A DNA stretch of 64,000 bases from Theocolax elegans (taxonomy: Eukaryota; Arthropoda; Insecta; Hymenoptera; Cerocephalidae), in NCBI GenBank assembly GCA_026168455.1, contig CM047425.1, positions 23,514,648 to 23,578,647 on the forward strand. The letters run 5' to 3'. Below are positions 31,538 to 41,820 of this stretch, in pieces. The notes below the pieces were generated by a model. The model did not search any database. It was given only the letters and a program-made list of their open reading frames with translations, and was not told the DNA's origin. A program made the translations under genes and the position numbers. How positions within the stretch are numbered: position 1 is the first letter of the stretch; each line of letters starts with the position of its first letter.

Positions 31538-31678
31538 TATATTAGCGACTGACCAGAGAGACTGGTTATAGTCTCCTATAACCACTACTCTCTCTGGCCG
31601 TTCCACTATCCGCAACCTGTGGACGCTTCCGGTAGCATGGAAAAGTGCTCTACCCTCCAAAAGGGAGGTTCCCGGAGT
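31538..31678 (-). mobile_element. 5'-end fragment of LINE C
   Basis: The reverse complement matches the first about 140 bp of LINE C (39647-39787), starting exactly at its 5' terminus (CCGGGAACCTCCC) and running to CGCTAATATA. Only the 5' end is present, joined on the left to the integrase relic and on the right to the decayed gene at 31679-34354. Confidence 0.85.
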
Positions 31679-34354
31679 TGTAGCCATGTTACGAACTCGC
31701 TTACATCATTAATATCTCGATCCATTCGACTGTCGGAAAGCTCTACGTGCTGCTCGCTATTACTTGCTCGCATTCCGCAATAATTTTCCAATTACTCCAT
31801 TACGCTGAAAGCTGAAGGCATAGCAAATAAGTATCTTGCAACTACATTTGGAGTCTCCCCTTTTCCGTGTTTTAGGTCTGTGCCGAAAAATCTGTTTAAT
31901 GTTTGTTCAATCGTCATGTCACTCCAGACGCCAGACCAAGCTTTATGTGACCGACGATGGTAAAATAGCTTTCTTTCGTGAAGCGATCAGATTCCATTGG
32001 GTCAATTCGAACGTCTAAGTCTGCCATGTCTTGCAGATAAATTTGGGCACTTTTTGCACAAGCAAAATGACCACTAGCATAAAATATGGGTAGCATATCT
32101 TTTACGCTTTGTAAATGAAGTGACCAATCCCCTAAACGCTTCGCTTCTATAAACTGTAAAGCAAAATACACATCTAAAATACGGAATCCATAATTTTCCA
32201 AGAAGGTGGGATCGTTTTTTTTCCAATTCATCTAATATTTATTTTAACTGTTCTGTAAGATGTTTCATAAAATAGTTTTTGTTACAGTTTTCTATTAAAA
32301 CTGTACCTTCCGACCATTGTTTTAAAAAAAAAAGTCGCTGATAAATTCTTCAACACCTACCTCGTTGCGTACGGTCTTACAAATGATTATTGTGTAGCTA
32401 TAAAACTCAGTATATGGGCTCGAAGAGCTCTCGAAAATGCGTGCCCCATCAGCATTTTTTTTACCGATTCTGGAGCATAGGTGACTGACCACATTTCTTC
32501 TAGTCCACTGCCATCCATTATGTATCCTATTGATCCGAAATATGACATTAAGAGATGGAAGCCTCCTAACCGAATAACAATATTTTCTAATACTCTATCT
32601 TGACTTTGTGCGATTATGCAACGAGACTTCCAATACAATGGCTGATCAAAGGTTACAAATGTTGTTTTTTGACTTAGCTTAATTGTCTCAGAAACTGCGA
32701 AATGTAAAGCAGTATTTAAAGTTGTTAATTTAGAAGGTGTCTGATTAATGAATGGCAAACATGATATATAAGACATGAATATATATTTTTATTGGATACT
32801 ATTTCCATGTAACCTCTCCAAGATGGTAATTTAGTGGTTTCTAATGCTTTTCCCCAAACATAAGTTGTATAGTACGTCGGAAAGATTGGTCGGTCACCTA
32901 TGCGTAAAGTATCCACTGACGAAAATTCAATTATTTTCAATGCTTCAGGATCTAGATTCCTACAAGGATTTGTTTTTATTTGCTTGTAGGTTGAAATTAT
33001 AGAGGCAGTTGGCATTTTCGATCATTTTTTCGTTCCACCGTCTACAAAACTTCGAAATCCGGAGTGTAGACAGCAATACCTCCTAAACAATGAAATGTTT
33101 CAAGTCCGTCTAATGTGCGACATTGTGGTCGGTGTTATCAAAGACAAATTGAACAAAAGCATTTTCAATATGCTGTACCGGTGGATCTACTATTGTCGAT
33201 GCTTCATACAATTGCAGAGATTTGTAACTAGCCGTTACTCCAAATTTTGATAGAAGATCAATTATTAATTTGGATCCTGTTTTTCCGTAAATGTAGGTGG
33301 CGAGAGCTAAATGCAGCTTAGATAGAAAAACCCTTGGTCGTAGCATTGAGACGATGGAATGAGCAATTGTTGTATCAATTTTAATAAAGTCAATATTTGT
33401 CTTTTTTTCCTACAGACAGAAGTCGGTGAAGGAAAGTCTGCAATTGTTCCGGTATCTCTTCATTGAGATTTTCTAAAATTTTTTCTGCAGGAGGATATAA
33501 AGCTGCTAAATTTAATGCAGCACTTTTTTCAACATCGTCTAATGATTGTTTGTTAAGCCATTTACTATACATTTTGGCCAAATCAATGGACTTATAATAT
33601 ATTAATGTTTCTCGAACTCGATGTTTTAATATAAAGATATCTTCTTTATATTTTTGTTTCAATTTATTGCACAAAATCTTATTACTAATTTTTTTTCAAG
33701 AAGTTCATGGAATTCTGAGAGACCAAATTTGAATTTTCCGCTCTCTTCAATGTAAGTACAAACATTTTTAAAGTCTTCTGTTTCGGAATGAAAATTATAT
33801 TCTTCACAGCTAATATCACAAAACCCATTAGGATTTGTAGAACGTTTTGGAGGTTTTTGTAAAAATGTTTTGTAACATTCGAAATGGTATTGTAGTTGCT
33901 GGTCTTGCAGTGATACATTTATAAGACGACTTTATACAGCCGTCCCTATTTCATCATTTCTTGTTGAAGCGACATACAAATGATTTTGATACGTCGTTAA
34001 ATGTCGCAAATTGTATACCTTTATATGCCTGCTATCCAACATCGAGTTACAAATAAAACAGTATTTTTCAAAATCATATGCGCAAATATTTGCTGTTGAA
34101 CAGGACGGCAATGTAAGATGCGAGAAATCTTTTTTCTTTTTTTTATTTGGATTCATTGACAATGCCGAGTATTGTTTTCTGCATGACTCGTAAAAATGCA
34201 TACTATCTTTTCCGACCCAAGATAAATATTTATCATTGCCCCTGCATTCACTTTTATTTATTAAACTTTGCAATCCTCTTGATTGCGCTATAATAGTATT
34301 ATCACCACTATTATCCAATGGATTTTCCCATATAGTGCAAACAATATCAATTTC
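31679..34354 (-). pseudogene. Decayed gene of an uncharacterised arthropod family
   Basis: Minus-strand blocks in one order but several frames (34354-33932, 33918-33685, 33674-33390, 33346-33110, 33015-32725, 32776-32387, 32231-31914, 31791-31679). I recognise conserved stretches of a large family in arthropod and cnidarian genomes that has no named function known to me. These are an N-terminal Cys-rich part (a GLQSLI...CRK stretch, then CFICNSMLDSRH), FDNTDHNVA, TFDQPLYWK, IVIRLGGFHLLMSYFGSIGY, GDWSLHL and SEQHVELSDSRMDRD. The whole would be about 850-900 residues. Multiple frame changes and a LINE 5' end cutting the C-terminus make it non-functional. Copy number and context suggest a mobile-element protein, but that is inference. 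Confidence 0.6.
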
Positions 34355-35133
34355 CATTTTTGCATAACTAAAAAAGAAAAAAATATGCAAATCAATAAAA
34401 ATGAATTAATTATTAACATATACTTCTTTTAGTTATGCACTAGAAAAAATAAATATACATGCTTAATATTTTGTATCTTTAAAACGAAAATTAAAATTTG
34501 ACAAAAGCAGGCGCATTTAAAATCCCATACAAATATATCACAGTAGAGTAGTTTGGTTAAAAAACAATAATTTTTGTATCTAAAAGAATATGTAACTAAA
34601 ACTAAAGGCATAGCCTAATGAGGATGCAATCCATCGAAACGTCACCAATTAATCAATGGGTTGTTCATAAAAATTAATTTAATTAATAAATTATTTGTTT
34701 ATGTTTGTTTAAAATAATTTATTTTGTAAGATTTTGTTTACATATGCATGAAATTTCTGTGTAGTTTTGACAAATAATGTTGTTTCGTATATAATGTTAA
34801 ATAGTACTTAAGTTAACATTCTTAATTCTAAAATACCGTAATGTTTATCCTAATATATATGATTTTAAATAAATAATTTTATGTTTTACATAAATTACAG
34901 TTTTCTAGAAAACTTCTTACAATTTCAGAAACTGTATGCAATACAACGTAATCTTTCGTAGGGACATTGTTTAGATTCATGGGTTGATTATTTAGACACA
35001 TTCACACATTTCAATACCTATAGATATGAATAATGTTACTAATACTAAATAATAAAAAAAATTAATGTTTTTTAAACCATGTAATGGTAAGTAATATTCA
35101 CGCACTATTATCGAATTCGGTAGGTAAACACGA
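34355..35133. other. AT-rich region with a hammerhead-like Penelope end motif
   Basis: No gene. At 34613-34643 CCTAATGAGGATGCAATCC is followed by ATCGAAACGTC. It resembles the hammerhead core CTGATGA-stem-GAAAC with one core substitution (G to A), ending GAAACGTC as at the Penelope-like element ends. Probably the terminus of a third decayed Penelope-type family. Confidence 0.45.
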
Positions 35134-35240
35134 CCCAGTCAGCACAAAACGTCTTAAAGACGTTTCTAGACGTTTTTAAAACGCTAAAAACGCTTAATAA
35201 CGTTTTAAAAACGTCTCCGAGACGGACAGTGCTACCTGGG
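35134..35240. mobile_element. Small MITE-like element
   Basis: Imperfect terminal inverted repeats CCCAGTCAGCAC (35134-35145) and, inverted, CCCAGGTAGCAC (35229-35240). The interior is an array of ACGTTTT/AAAACGT motifs (AAACGTCTTAAAGACG and variants). Length is 107 bp. No clear target duplication. Confidence 0.45.
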
Positions 35241-35336
35241 GAGCGCTATATATTGTGACGGTCCTGTTTTGTCGCATAATAAATTATAAAATTGAAATTA
35301 TGTCTTTAAATTTCATTTTTATTAATTCACCACTCC

Positions 35337-35792
35337 GTGCTGGGTAGGGAAACGTTCCCATCGAACAACCGAGTGACGAATGAGCATTTCATCGTTAATA
35401 CTTGTAATGGATACTTAGTGTGGAAGAAGAATCGAGTCCTTTCATCCAGTGCTCAAGGTATTTCGACCAAGTTAGCCCCGAAATACGTTGTCCCATACTT
35501 GATAGTTTATAGCTACGGCCCAAACACTATTAAGATACAAGATGCTAGAGGTAACGAAGAGAAATGTCATGAACAATATCTCAAGCCGTACTTATCCGAA
35601 GATCACGGGGATGAGTACGGAGAAGTAGACGACATCGAGATCGGTCAACCTACGCTGGAAGAGGAGCCTGATAACGCGGCTCCTGCGAGCGAAGACGTCT
35701 CAAACGGCGAAACGCAAGCGAGCGAAGTTTCATGCGAGGAACATAACGGTAATTCGACCAAAAACGCGTTCCATGTTCCAAAAACGAGGTAG
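35337..35792 (+). pseudogene. Integrase C-terminal fragment, second gypsy family
   Basis: 151 codons aligning with the C-terminal part of element A integrase: VWKKNRVLSSSAQ, TKLAPKYVVPYL and HEQYLKPYL correspond to VWRRNEVLSSAAH, AKLTPKYRGPYL and AEQLKPYQ. The Glu-rich tail is different. The upstream catalytic part is missing; the piece starts after AT-rich sequence. A Lys/Arg-rich tail (GRPHKHAR) continues in another frame past 35792. Confidence 0.8.
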
Positions 35793-36029
35793 GGGTAGGC
35801 CGCACAAACATGCTAGGGTCGTTGCGATACCGCGAAACTGTGCGAATGTTGTCTTTAATGAAAGTACCTTGGATAAGTTAAACGACGTAGAGGTCGACCG
35901 CGAGGTACGACAAAGCGATAGATAGTTAAGTTGAGCTAATGGAATTCACTCTGAGCTTGGAACGACCCTGACAATTGGTATCTGTTTGTTTAGATGCTGA
36001 TCTAGTTCGACAGCGAGCAGCTGGAGTAG

Positions 36030-36842
36030 TTGGTGGCCCGCCTAATTCAATGCGGAATTAACGAGCCCCAGACACTCGAGCTCCTCAACGGCATCACCAC
36101 GGCCGTGGACCAGGCCGTGAAGGATGAGTTGGAGGAAAGACGGCGGAGGCAGGAGGACCTAGAGGCGGTGGTTATCGAGGAGGACGGGCTGGACGAAGTA
36201 CCCGTGCACCCATCGGTTGGTCTAGTCGCCGAGCCGGAGTTGCCTCAGGCTCGAGGCACGATTCCGGCAGGTCTACTGCATTCCAGGGTCGGGGCTGAAC
36301 AGCGACCCAGCGAGCCGGAGGTCCGGCTCCCCAACCAGCTCCATGAGAAGGACGAGGAGTATGTTCCCCTTCGACGTCCGGGGATGAGTGCTCCGGATCA
36401 GACTGAGGCTTCAGCGTCCCAGTTCGGTCTGACCTCGAGCCAGGAATTATCGGAGGATGCCGAAGAGGCGTGGCAGGCAGTGTTGGAGGCGTTGTCCAAG
36501 GCCCGTGAGTCGTTTAAGGCCACGTCAATCGCCGGAAACCACGCCTTCGTCTTGTTCGACAAATTTAAGGCGAAATTCCCCGAAGCCACCGATAAGAGTG
36601 GTCTCTGGGAGGCCATTGTTGGTTACCGTAGGGCGGAACGCCAAGCGGTGTCGGCCATGAGGGCGGACCGGAGAAAGAGAGCGGCGGAAGCCTCTCGTGC
36701 CGAGGAACGGCAAAAATGCGAAGAAGCCGCTCGGAGGGCCCACGAAATTCGGCTCAGACTCGAGGAAGAGGCCAAGGAGGCACAGCGCGTACACATGCGC
36801 CCTCTCAACCGTCGTCGTCTGCTGAGCACGTGTGACGGTTGA
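36030..36842 (+). CDS. Coiled-coil post-pol ORF, second gypsy family
   Basis: 270 residues, 0.24 kb after the integrase remnant, the same layout as in element A. Residues 1-60 contain a helical acidic segment (DQAVKDELEERRRRQ). The middle is Pro-rich, and from about 145 to 265 there is a long Ala/Glu/Arg/Lys-rich coiled-coil (RADRRKRAAEASRAEERQ and following). No signal peptide or membrane segment. It differs in sequence from the element A protein but shares architecture. The start is the first codon of the open frame (GTG at 36030 or an ATG further in), so the N-terminus is uncertain. Confidence 0.6.
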   Translation: MVARLIQCGINEPQTLELLNGITTAVDQAVKDELEERRRRQEDLEAVVIEEDGLDEVPVHPSVGLVAEPELPQARGTIPAGLLHSRVGAEQRPSEPEVRLPNQLHEKDEEYVPLRRPGMSAPDQTEASASQFGLTSSQELSEDAEEAWQAVLEALSKARESFKATSIAGNHAFVLFDKFKAKFPEATDKSGLWEAIVGYRRAERQAVSAMRADRRKRAAEASRAEERQKCEEAARRAHEIRLRLEEEAKEAQRVHMRPLNRRRLLSTCDG

Positions 36843-36889
36843 GGTTAGGACGTCGCCTAACCTCCCGTCCTGTTGACATCAGCAGATAT

Positions 36890-37202
36890 TGTTACGCCAG
36901 GTATCGTAAGGTCCTTGGCTCACGATACCTCTCGGCCGTGGTCTGACTCGGAAACCGCGGGTTACCGTCGAGTATCGGCCGCGTCTTTCCTTGGCTCCGT
37001 CGCTAAAACATACCCATACCGTGGGTATCAATACTCATTTTAAAGTGCATCGGTGCACTTCGGTCCGCCAGCGAGGGATTCGCTACCTGCGACGCGATCG
37101 CGAGCTATCATAAAGTAAAAATTATGCATGCGCATGACTTGTAAATACAAGCCATGTGCATATACTTGTGCGTTGTACATTTTACAACGTCACAGTGTTA
37201 CA
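36890..37202 (+). repeat. Possible 3' LTR of the second gypsy family
   Basis: Starts TGTTACGCCAGG shortly after the post-pol ORF and ends CACAGTGTTACA, TG...CA ends within 313 bp. No clear polypurine tract precedes it, so the boundaries are tentative. Confidence 0.4.
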
Positions 37203-37229
37203 TTAATCTGTTGTGGTAATGGAGCATTC

Positions 37230-39615
37230 GGAAAGTAATGAATTACAGAACGTATAACATTTGGAAGGTTATTTATATGAGCTTCATTATTTTCAATCGT
37301 TTCGGTAACCTCAATTTCTTCAACGTTTTGTGGATGATTTTATTGATTATTCGAATGACTTCTAAGTCTGTTTAATGGGCAACATTTATAACATTGGTAA
37401 ATGCAATGGAAAACTTTTATTTTATACAATAAAGGACAGCCATAGTAGCAATGGTGTACATACCATAATGAAATGTATGATAGCCCGTAAACATCCACTT
37501 ATGGTAGTTATGATTCGTTGTGATTATTTCTAAATCGTCATATCGTCTATAGTTTTAGCTGATTTTAATATTTCTAACGTATCAGCATGAAATGACGTAA
37601 AAGTAGGTAACTTTAAATCTGTGGTATTGAGACCTATCTGTTCAACTGGTAAAAACTGTAACGTAATTTTATATTCTCTTATTTTATTATTATTCAGGTG
37701 AGTTTTAGGAAAGTATTTATGATTTTTTGAATGCCCTCTACAATTTGAATTTAACTCCAAAATTGAAGGTTTTTGAATATTGACTGAAACGTCGGTCGAT
37801 AAACCGCATGTTATTAATACATTTTCCTCTTTTGTAGGTAAAATATACCGACTATAACCATTACTTAATGTCAACACAAAATCGGCTTCTAAATTAAAAT
37901 ATTTCCTTGAGCATCCTTTATCATTCTTGTCCTTTATAAGTCTAGCGTAACAACTTTCTTCTAAACTAAATCTGTGCACTATAAAAGTAATTTTGCATAC
38001 TTTAAAATGATTTACTGCTACGCATTTGCTTAAATCAATCACGCTGTGTTCGTTGAAATTTGAATCAACTGCAACCGGTTAATTTGAGATACTATCAAAC
38101 ATATAATATTTGGACCATCCTGACATGGATACGGGTATAAATTTATAAACAATGTAATCAGTCCGACTTGGGATTGGCGTGTTAATAACATAAATAAGTT
38201 TATCGCCAGATAGACGAATAGTAATTTTACTAATTGCCATATATACTAAATAAGAACTTTCGAGTAATTGAAACGGTAAATTTTGATAAGATAATTTTGA
38301 CTGTATAGTCTCTAAACCGTGGATAAAATTTTTTTGTGTAATTAACCTAGGAGATGCAATTCCTAATTTCCCGTCAAAAACTGAATCCAGAATTAAATTA
38401 ACATTTTCTAGCTATTCATCAATGTGTATTTCTAAGTCTGTTATGCAATCCATCATATTAGCATTAAAAGCATTCTATAGAGTTTTTGAAACATTATTGC
38501 TGTTTAAACAATTGTTAAAAAATTTGCTGTTTCTTCTAGAATTTTCATATTTTTTGTAACTAATACTAATATTTTGCAATTCGCGAAGTGAATTTTTTAT
38601 GATTGCTGTCTGATTACTCAAATGTATTGCTGTATTAGCAGTATTAATATAAACGGCATCTGTTTGTTGATTAATTCGTTCCGCATCGTCAGCTGACATT
38701 GTACCCCATAAATACTTGTTTATGGTCCAAACTATATTAAATAATACTCTCTTTTGTCTTTTATCGCTACTTAATGAATATACAGACCTAATTTTAGATT
38801 TTATTTTATAAAATTTGTTTAACATGGTTTCAATAGAAGTTGCATGAACGCAGAAGTCAACTTCCATACACTGACATCGAAGATTTTGTATTTTACATTT
38901 AGCATACTCGCCTTTTTATCTAACAAGGGGAGTACTTGACTTCCGGAAAACGTATTTTATCCTAACTTTTACGAGAGTAATTCGACATCTAATAATAATA
39001 TCAGTAAAAATTACTTCCAATTTGATCGCTTACAACTCGGAAACAAATAAAGATAGGCACTCAAACCAAAAACCAGAAGAAAGTTGAGTTCAAGTAAATA
39101 TGGTTTGAAAAAAAAGAAGCTCAAATTGCTTAATTTGGAGCAAAGTTATAAAGAAAATAAGAAATTGAAAAAATCTTAACCAAAATTTAATATAAAAATT
39201 TATTGTTTCTTTTGGCCTACTAATCTTTAATTTCTTATTTTATTTATAACTTTGTTCCAAATTAAGCAATTTGAGCTTCTCTTTTTTCAAACCATATCTA
39301 CTTGAACTCAACTTTCTTCTGGTTTTTGGTTTGAGTGCCTATCTTTATTTGTTTCCGAGTTGTAAGCGATCAAATTGGAAGTAATTTTTACTGATATTAT
39401 TTTTAGATCTCGAATAACTCTCGTAAAAGTGGCCATTGGCAAGAGATACTTTGGCTTTCTTCACATTTTTATATTATAAAAGACATACCAAAGTTAGGAT
39501 AAGATCCGTTTCCCGGAGGTCAAGTACTCCCCTTGTAAGTCACTTATTTCGACATCCAATCCAATAAAAAGAGTTTTACAACGTTTACTAATATTTAATA
39601 GTTTTAAATATGAAC
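37230..39615 (-). pseudogene. Endogenous retroviral envelope relic (baculovirus F / errantivirus type)
   Basis: Minus-strand blocks: an N-terminal hydrophobic part (about 39615-39537), then after a foldback insertion 38920-38475, 38042-37530 and a degenerate C-terminal part to about 37230. The 38867-38475 block has a basic furin-type site (K-R-Q-K-R at its residues 36-40) followed by a hydrophobic fusion-peptide-like stretch and a helical region, the hallmark of baculovirus-F-type fusion proteins used as Env by insect errantiviruses. The next block is Cys-containing ectodomain-like sequence. The C-terminal part has a hydrophobic membrane-like segment. Stops, frame changes and the MITE disrupt it. 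No gag or pol of the same element is adjacent. Confidence 0.6.
38921..39538. mobile_element. Foldback MITE with TAA target duplication
   Basis: Terminal inverted repeats begin CAAGGGGAGTACTTGAC at 38924 and end in its exact complement at 39535. Most of the interior is also palindromic (arms such as GCCTATCTTTATTTG pair with CAAATAAAGATAGGC). TAA flanks both ends (38921-38923, 39536-39538), which fits the PIF/Harbinger three-base preference. It interrupts the envelope relic. Confidence 0.85.
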
Positions 39616-40476
39616 TTATATAGGTTAAGTAAAGTAAGAAATGGATCCGGGAACCTCCCTTTTGGAGGGTAGAGCACTTTTCCATGCTACCGGACGCGTC
39701 CACAGGTTGCGGATAGTGGAACGGCCAGAGAGAGTAGTGGTCATAGGAGACTATAACCAGTCTCTCTGGTCAGTCGCTAATATACTGAATAAGCGACCGC
39801 GGACAGTGGGATACAAACGCAGCTAATAGTGGTAAGTTGTTGTTTTTACACCTACTCATACACCAAACACACATACACTTCCGCTCGATTTAGCTGAGTC
39901 CATGTGCAGTAGGAAGCTCTATAAACGGGCATTTTCCAAGCGGGATATAATTGTAAGGCGGCTCTATAAACGAGACCGACCTGTGTGAATGGGGAGAACC
40001 CTATAAACGGGTGTGCTCCGAGCGTGGCATGACTGCACTGGGTTCTATGCTGGAGAGAGCGGAGACATAGCAGGTGTTATCAGCTGGGTGGCGGAGCGAT
40101 CAACAGGGAGCTTTCTCGTGGCTGCAGGCTCGTTCACTTTGGAGGGTGCTGCCGTTAACACCAGTATCGCACTCCTGGGCCGCCACTAGTTCTTGGGCCC
40201 GAACCCGGCTTAGCCAGCATGGGAGGCTGCCCTTTGCAGTGGTAAACGTCGGAAACGGCGCAAATCTCGCTTCTCGTAGTAATGCCGACTGGCGATCGGG
40301 TGGGATCTTGCTGCGAGTCGTGGGGGAGGAACGGTCGATGCCACCGGACTGTAGGGGAGCTAAGTTATCGGGACAGCTCAGGACGGATCGTGCAAGCCAC
40401 CGCCTGGTGACTATCTGACCACTTTACACAAACACACACATAGGGGGGATGGGGATAAATAAAGAAAATAAAAAAA

Positions 40477-41820
40477 ATGACAAGTTCAATAACAATTGCA
40501 GGTACCAGAGTGCTGCCTGCGCCATCCGACTCAGGAGAGTCACGGGGGCTTCCCAGCTCCCCCATCACGCCGGTAGGTAACCTGGCTGGCGTGGCGGTAA
40601 CTGCTTCAGGAAAACTCGCACGACACATCGGAGGGTCGCCAACTAGTTGGGAGGCTGCAGAGAGCAAACTGTATGAACAATTGCTCAACATACGCAGCAG
40701 CCTAGCTAGAATGACCGAGAGAACAAACGTCCAAAAGAATGTTAGTCGCGTCATAACAGGCGGAATGAGCGAGATAAATGTATCGGTCGAAGTCGCGTTG
40801 TATGAATTGCAACGAATGAAATTGCTCCGCAAGTCGACAACGAACATCAACGACGTATGTATGGCTGAGTCCACACCTCAGCAAAAACAGAAACGGAAAA
40901 GGGAAAAACAAACCCCCACACCAGAAAAGAACGTCGCGGAAACGCAAGAAGTACCCCAAACAGAGACTTGGTCGACGGTCGTCCAAAAAAAGAAAAAAAA
41001 AAGGACGGCAGCGGCTACTACACGGACGGACGGACTGCTACCTGGGCAATCCACCGCTCACCAAAACCGGCAGTCAGATCGGCCAAAGCCCACACAGGGC
41101 AGAAGCACGATTTTGATCAAACCGGCGGAGGGGCAGACGTATGAGGATGTGTTACAAACCATACGTCTGAAGGTGGATCCTACAAAGACCAAGACGGACG
41201 TACGACAGATACGAAAAACAAAGCAGGGTGGGGTTTTGCTGCGACTCGGCAAACAGGAGACGCGGCAAGATTTCCAACAGACCTTGCAGGTCGCCCTCGG
41301 AGAAAAAGCCCAGGTAAAGGACCTGACAGCTACGATAACGCTGGAGTTTCTCGACCTGGACAGTGTCACGACTGAAAAAGACGTTACGGACGCTATCAAC
41401 CGCGAACTCGGAGACAGCGCAGAAAGAAGGGTGCACGTCTTTGGATCCAACGCCCGAGGCTTGGCCCTTGCGGTATGCGATTTCGACGCAAGGAACGCGA
41501 CCGAGATCCTTAAAAAAGGAAGAATAAAAATCGGTTGGGTTAACTGCCGCGTGAGACCTAGGCTTCGTGTACCTAGGTGCCACAAATGCCTCGGATACGG
41601 GCACATCAAAAAGGACTGTAAAGGACAGGACAGACACCGGTGCTGCTGGCGATGTGGCCGAGAGGGGCACGATGCACAGGCGTGCAAAAACACACCTGAG
41701 TGCTTCCTCTGTCCCAAGAAGGTCAACAAGAGCCTCGCACACGTCGCTGGTTCAGGCGCGTGTGCAGCATTTAAGGCAGCACTGACAGCGACAAAGACCA
41801 AGACAATAAAATGCCGGTAA
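40477..41820 (+). CDS. LINE C ORF1 (gag-like, zinc knuckles)
   Basis: 447 residues, uninterrupted. A variable N-terminal half contains Lys-rich tracts (QKQKRKREKQ; KKKKKRTAAA). An RRM-like middle follows (RSTILIKPAEGQTYEDVL ... VRQIRKTKQGGVLL). The C-terminus has CCHC knuckles CHKCLGYGHIKKDC and CWRCGREGHDAQAC, then a further Cys pair (CFLC). It is expected to bind element RNA. Its TAA overlaps the ATG at the head of ORF2. Confidence 0.92.
   Translation: MTSSITIAGTRVLPAPSDSGESRGLPSSPITPVGNLAGVAVTASGKLARHIGGSPTSWEAAESKLYEQLLNIRSSLARMTERTNVQKNVSRVITGGMSEINVSVEVALYELQRMKLLRKSTTNINDVCMAESTPQQKQKRKREKQTPTPEKNVAETQEVPQTETWSTVVQKKKKKRTAAATTRTDGLLPGQSTAHQNRQSDRPKPTQGRSTILIKPAEGQTYEDVLQTIRLKVDPTKTKTDVRQIRKTKQGGVLLRLGKQETRQDFQQTLQVALGEKAQVKDLTATITLEFLDLDSVTTEKDVTDAINRELGDSAERRVHVFGSNARGLALAVCDFDARNATEILKKGRIKIGWVNCRVRPRLRVPRCHKCLGYGHIKKDCKGQDRHRCCWRCGREGHDAQACKNTPECFLCPKKVNKSLAHVAGSGACAAFKAALTATKTKTIKCR

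Noticed and set aside
33932..34193. Plus-strand small protein at 34011-34193
   Set aside because: Antisense of the conserved Cys-rich block of the decayed family gene.
36890..37202. Firm LTR call with target duplication
   Set aside because: No second copy or target duplication is visible, so it was kept only as a tentative LTR.
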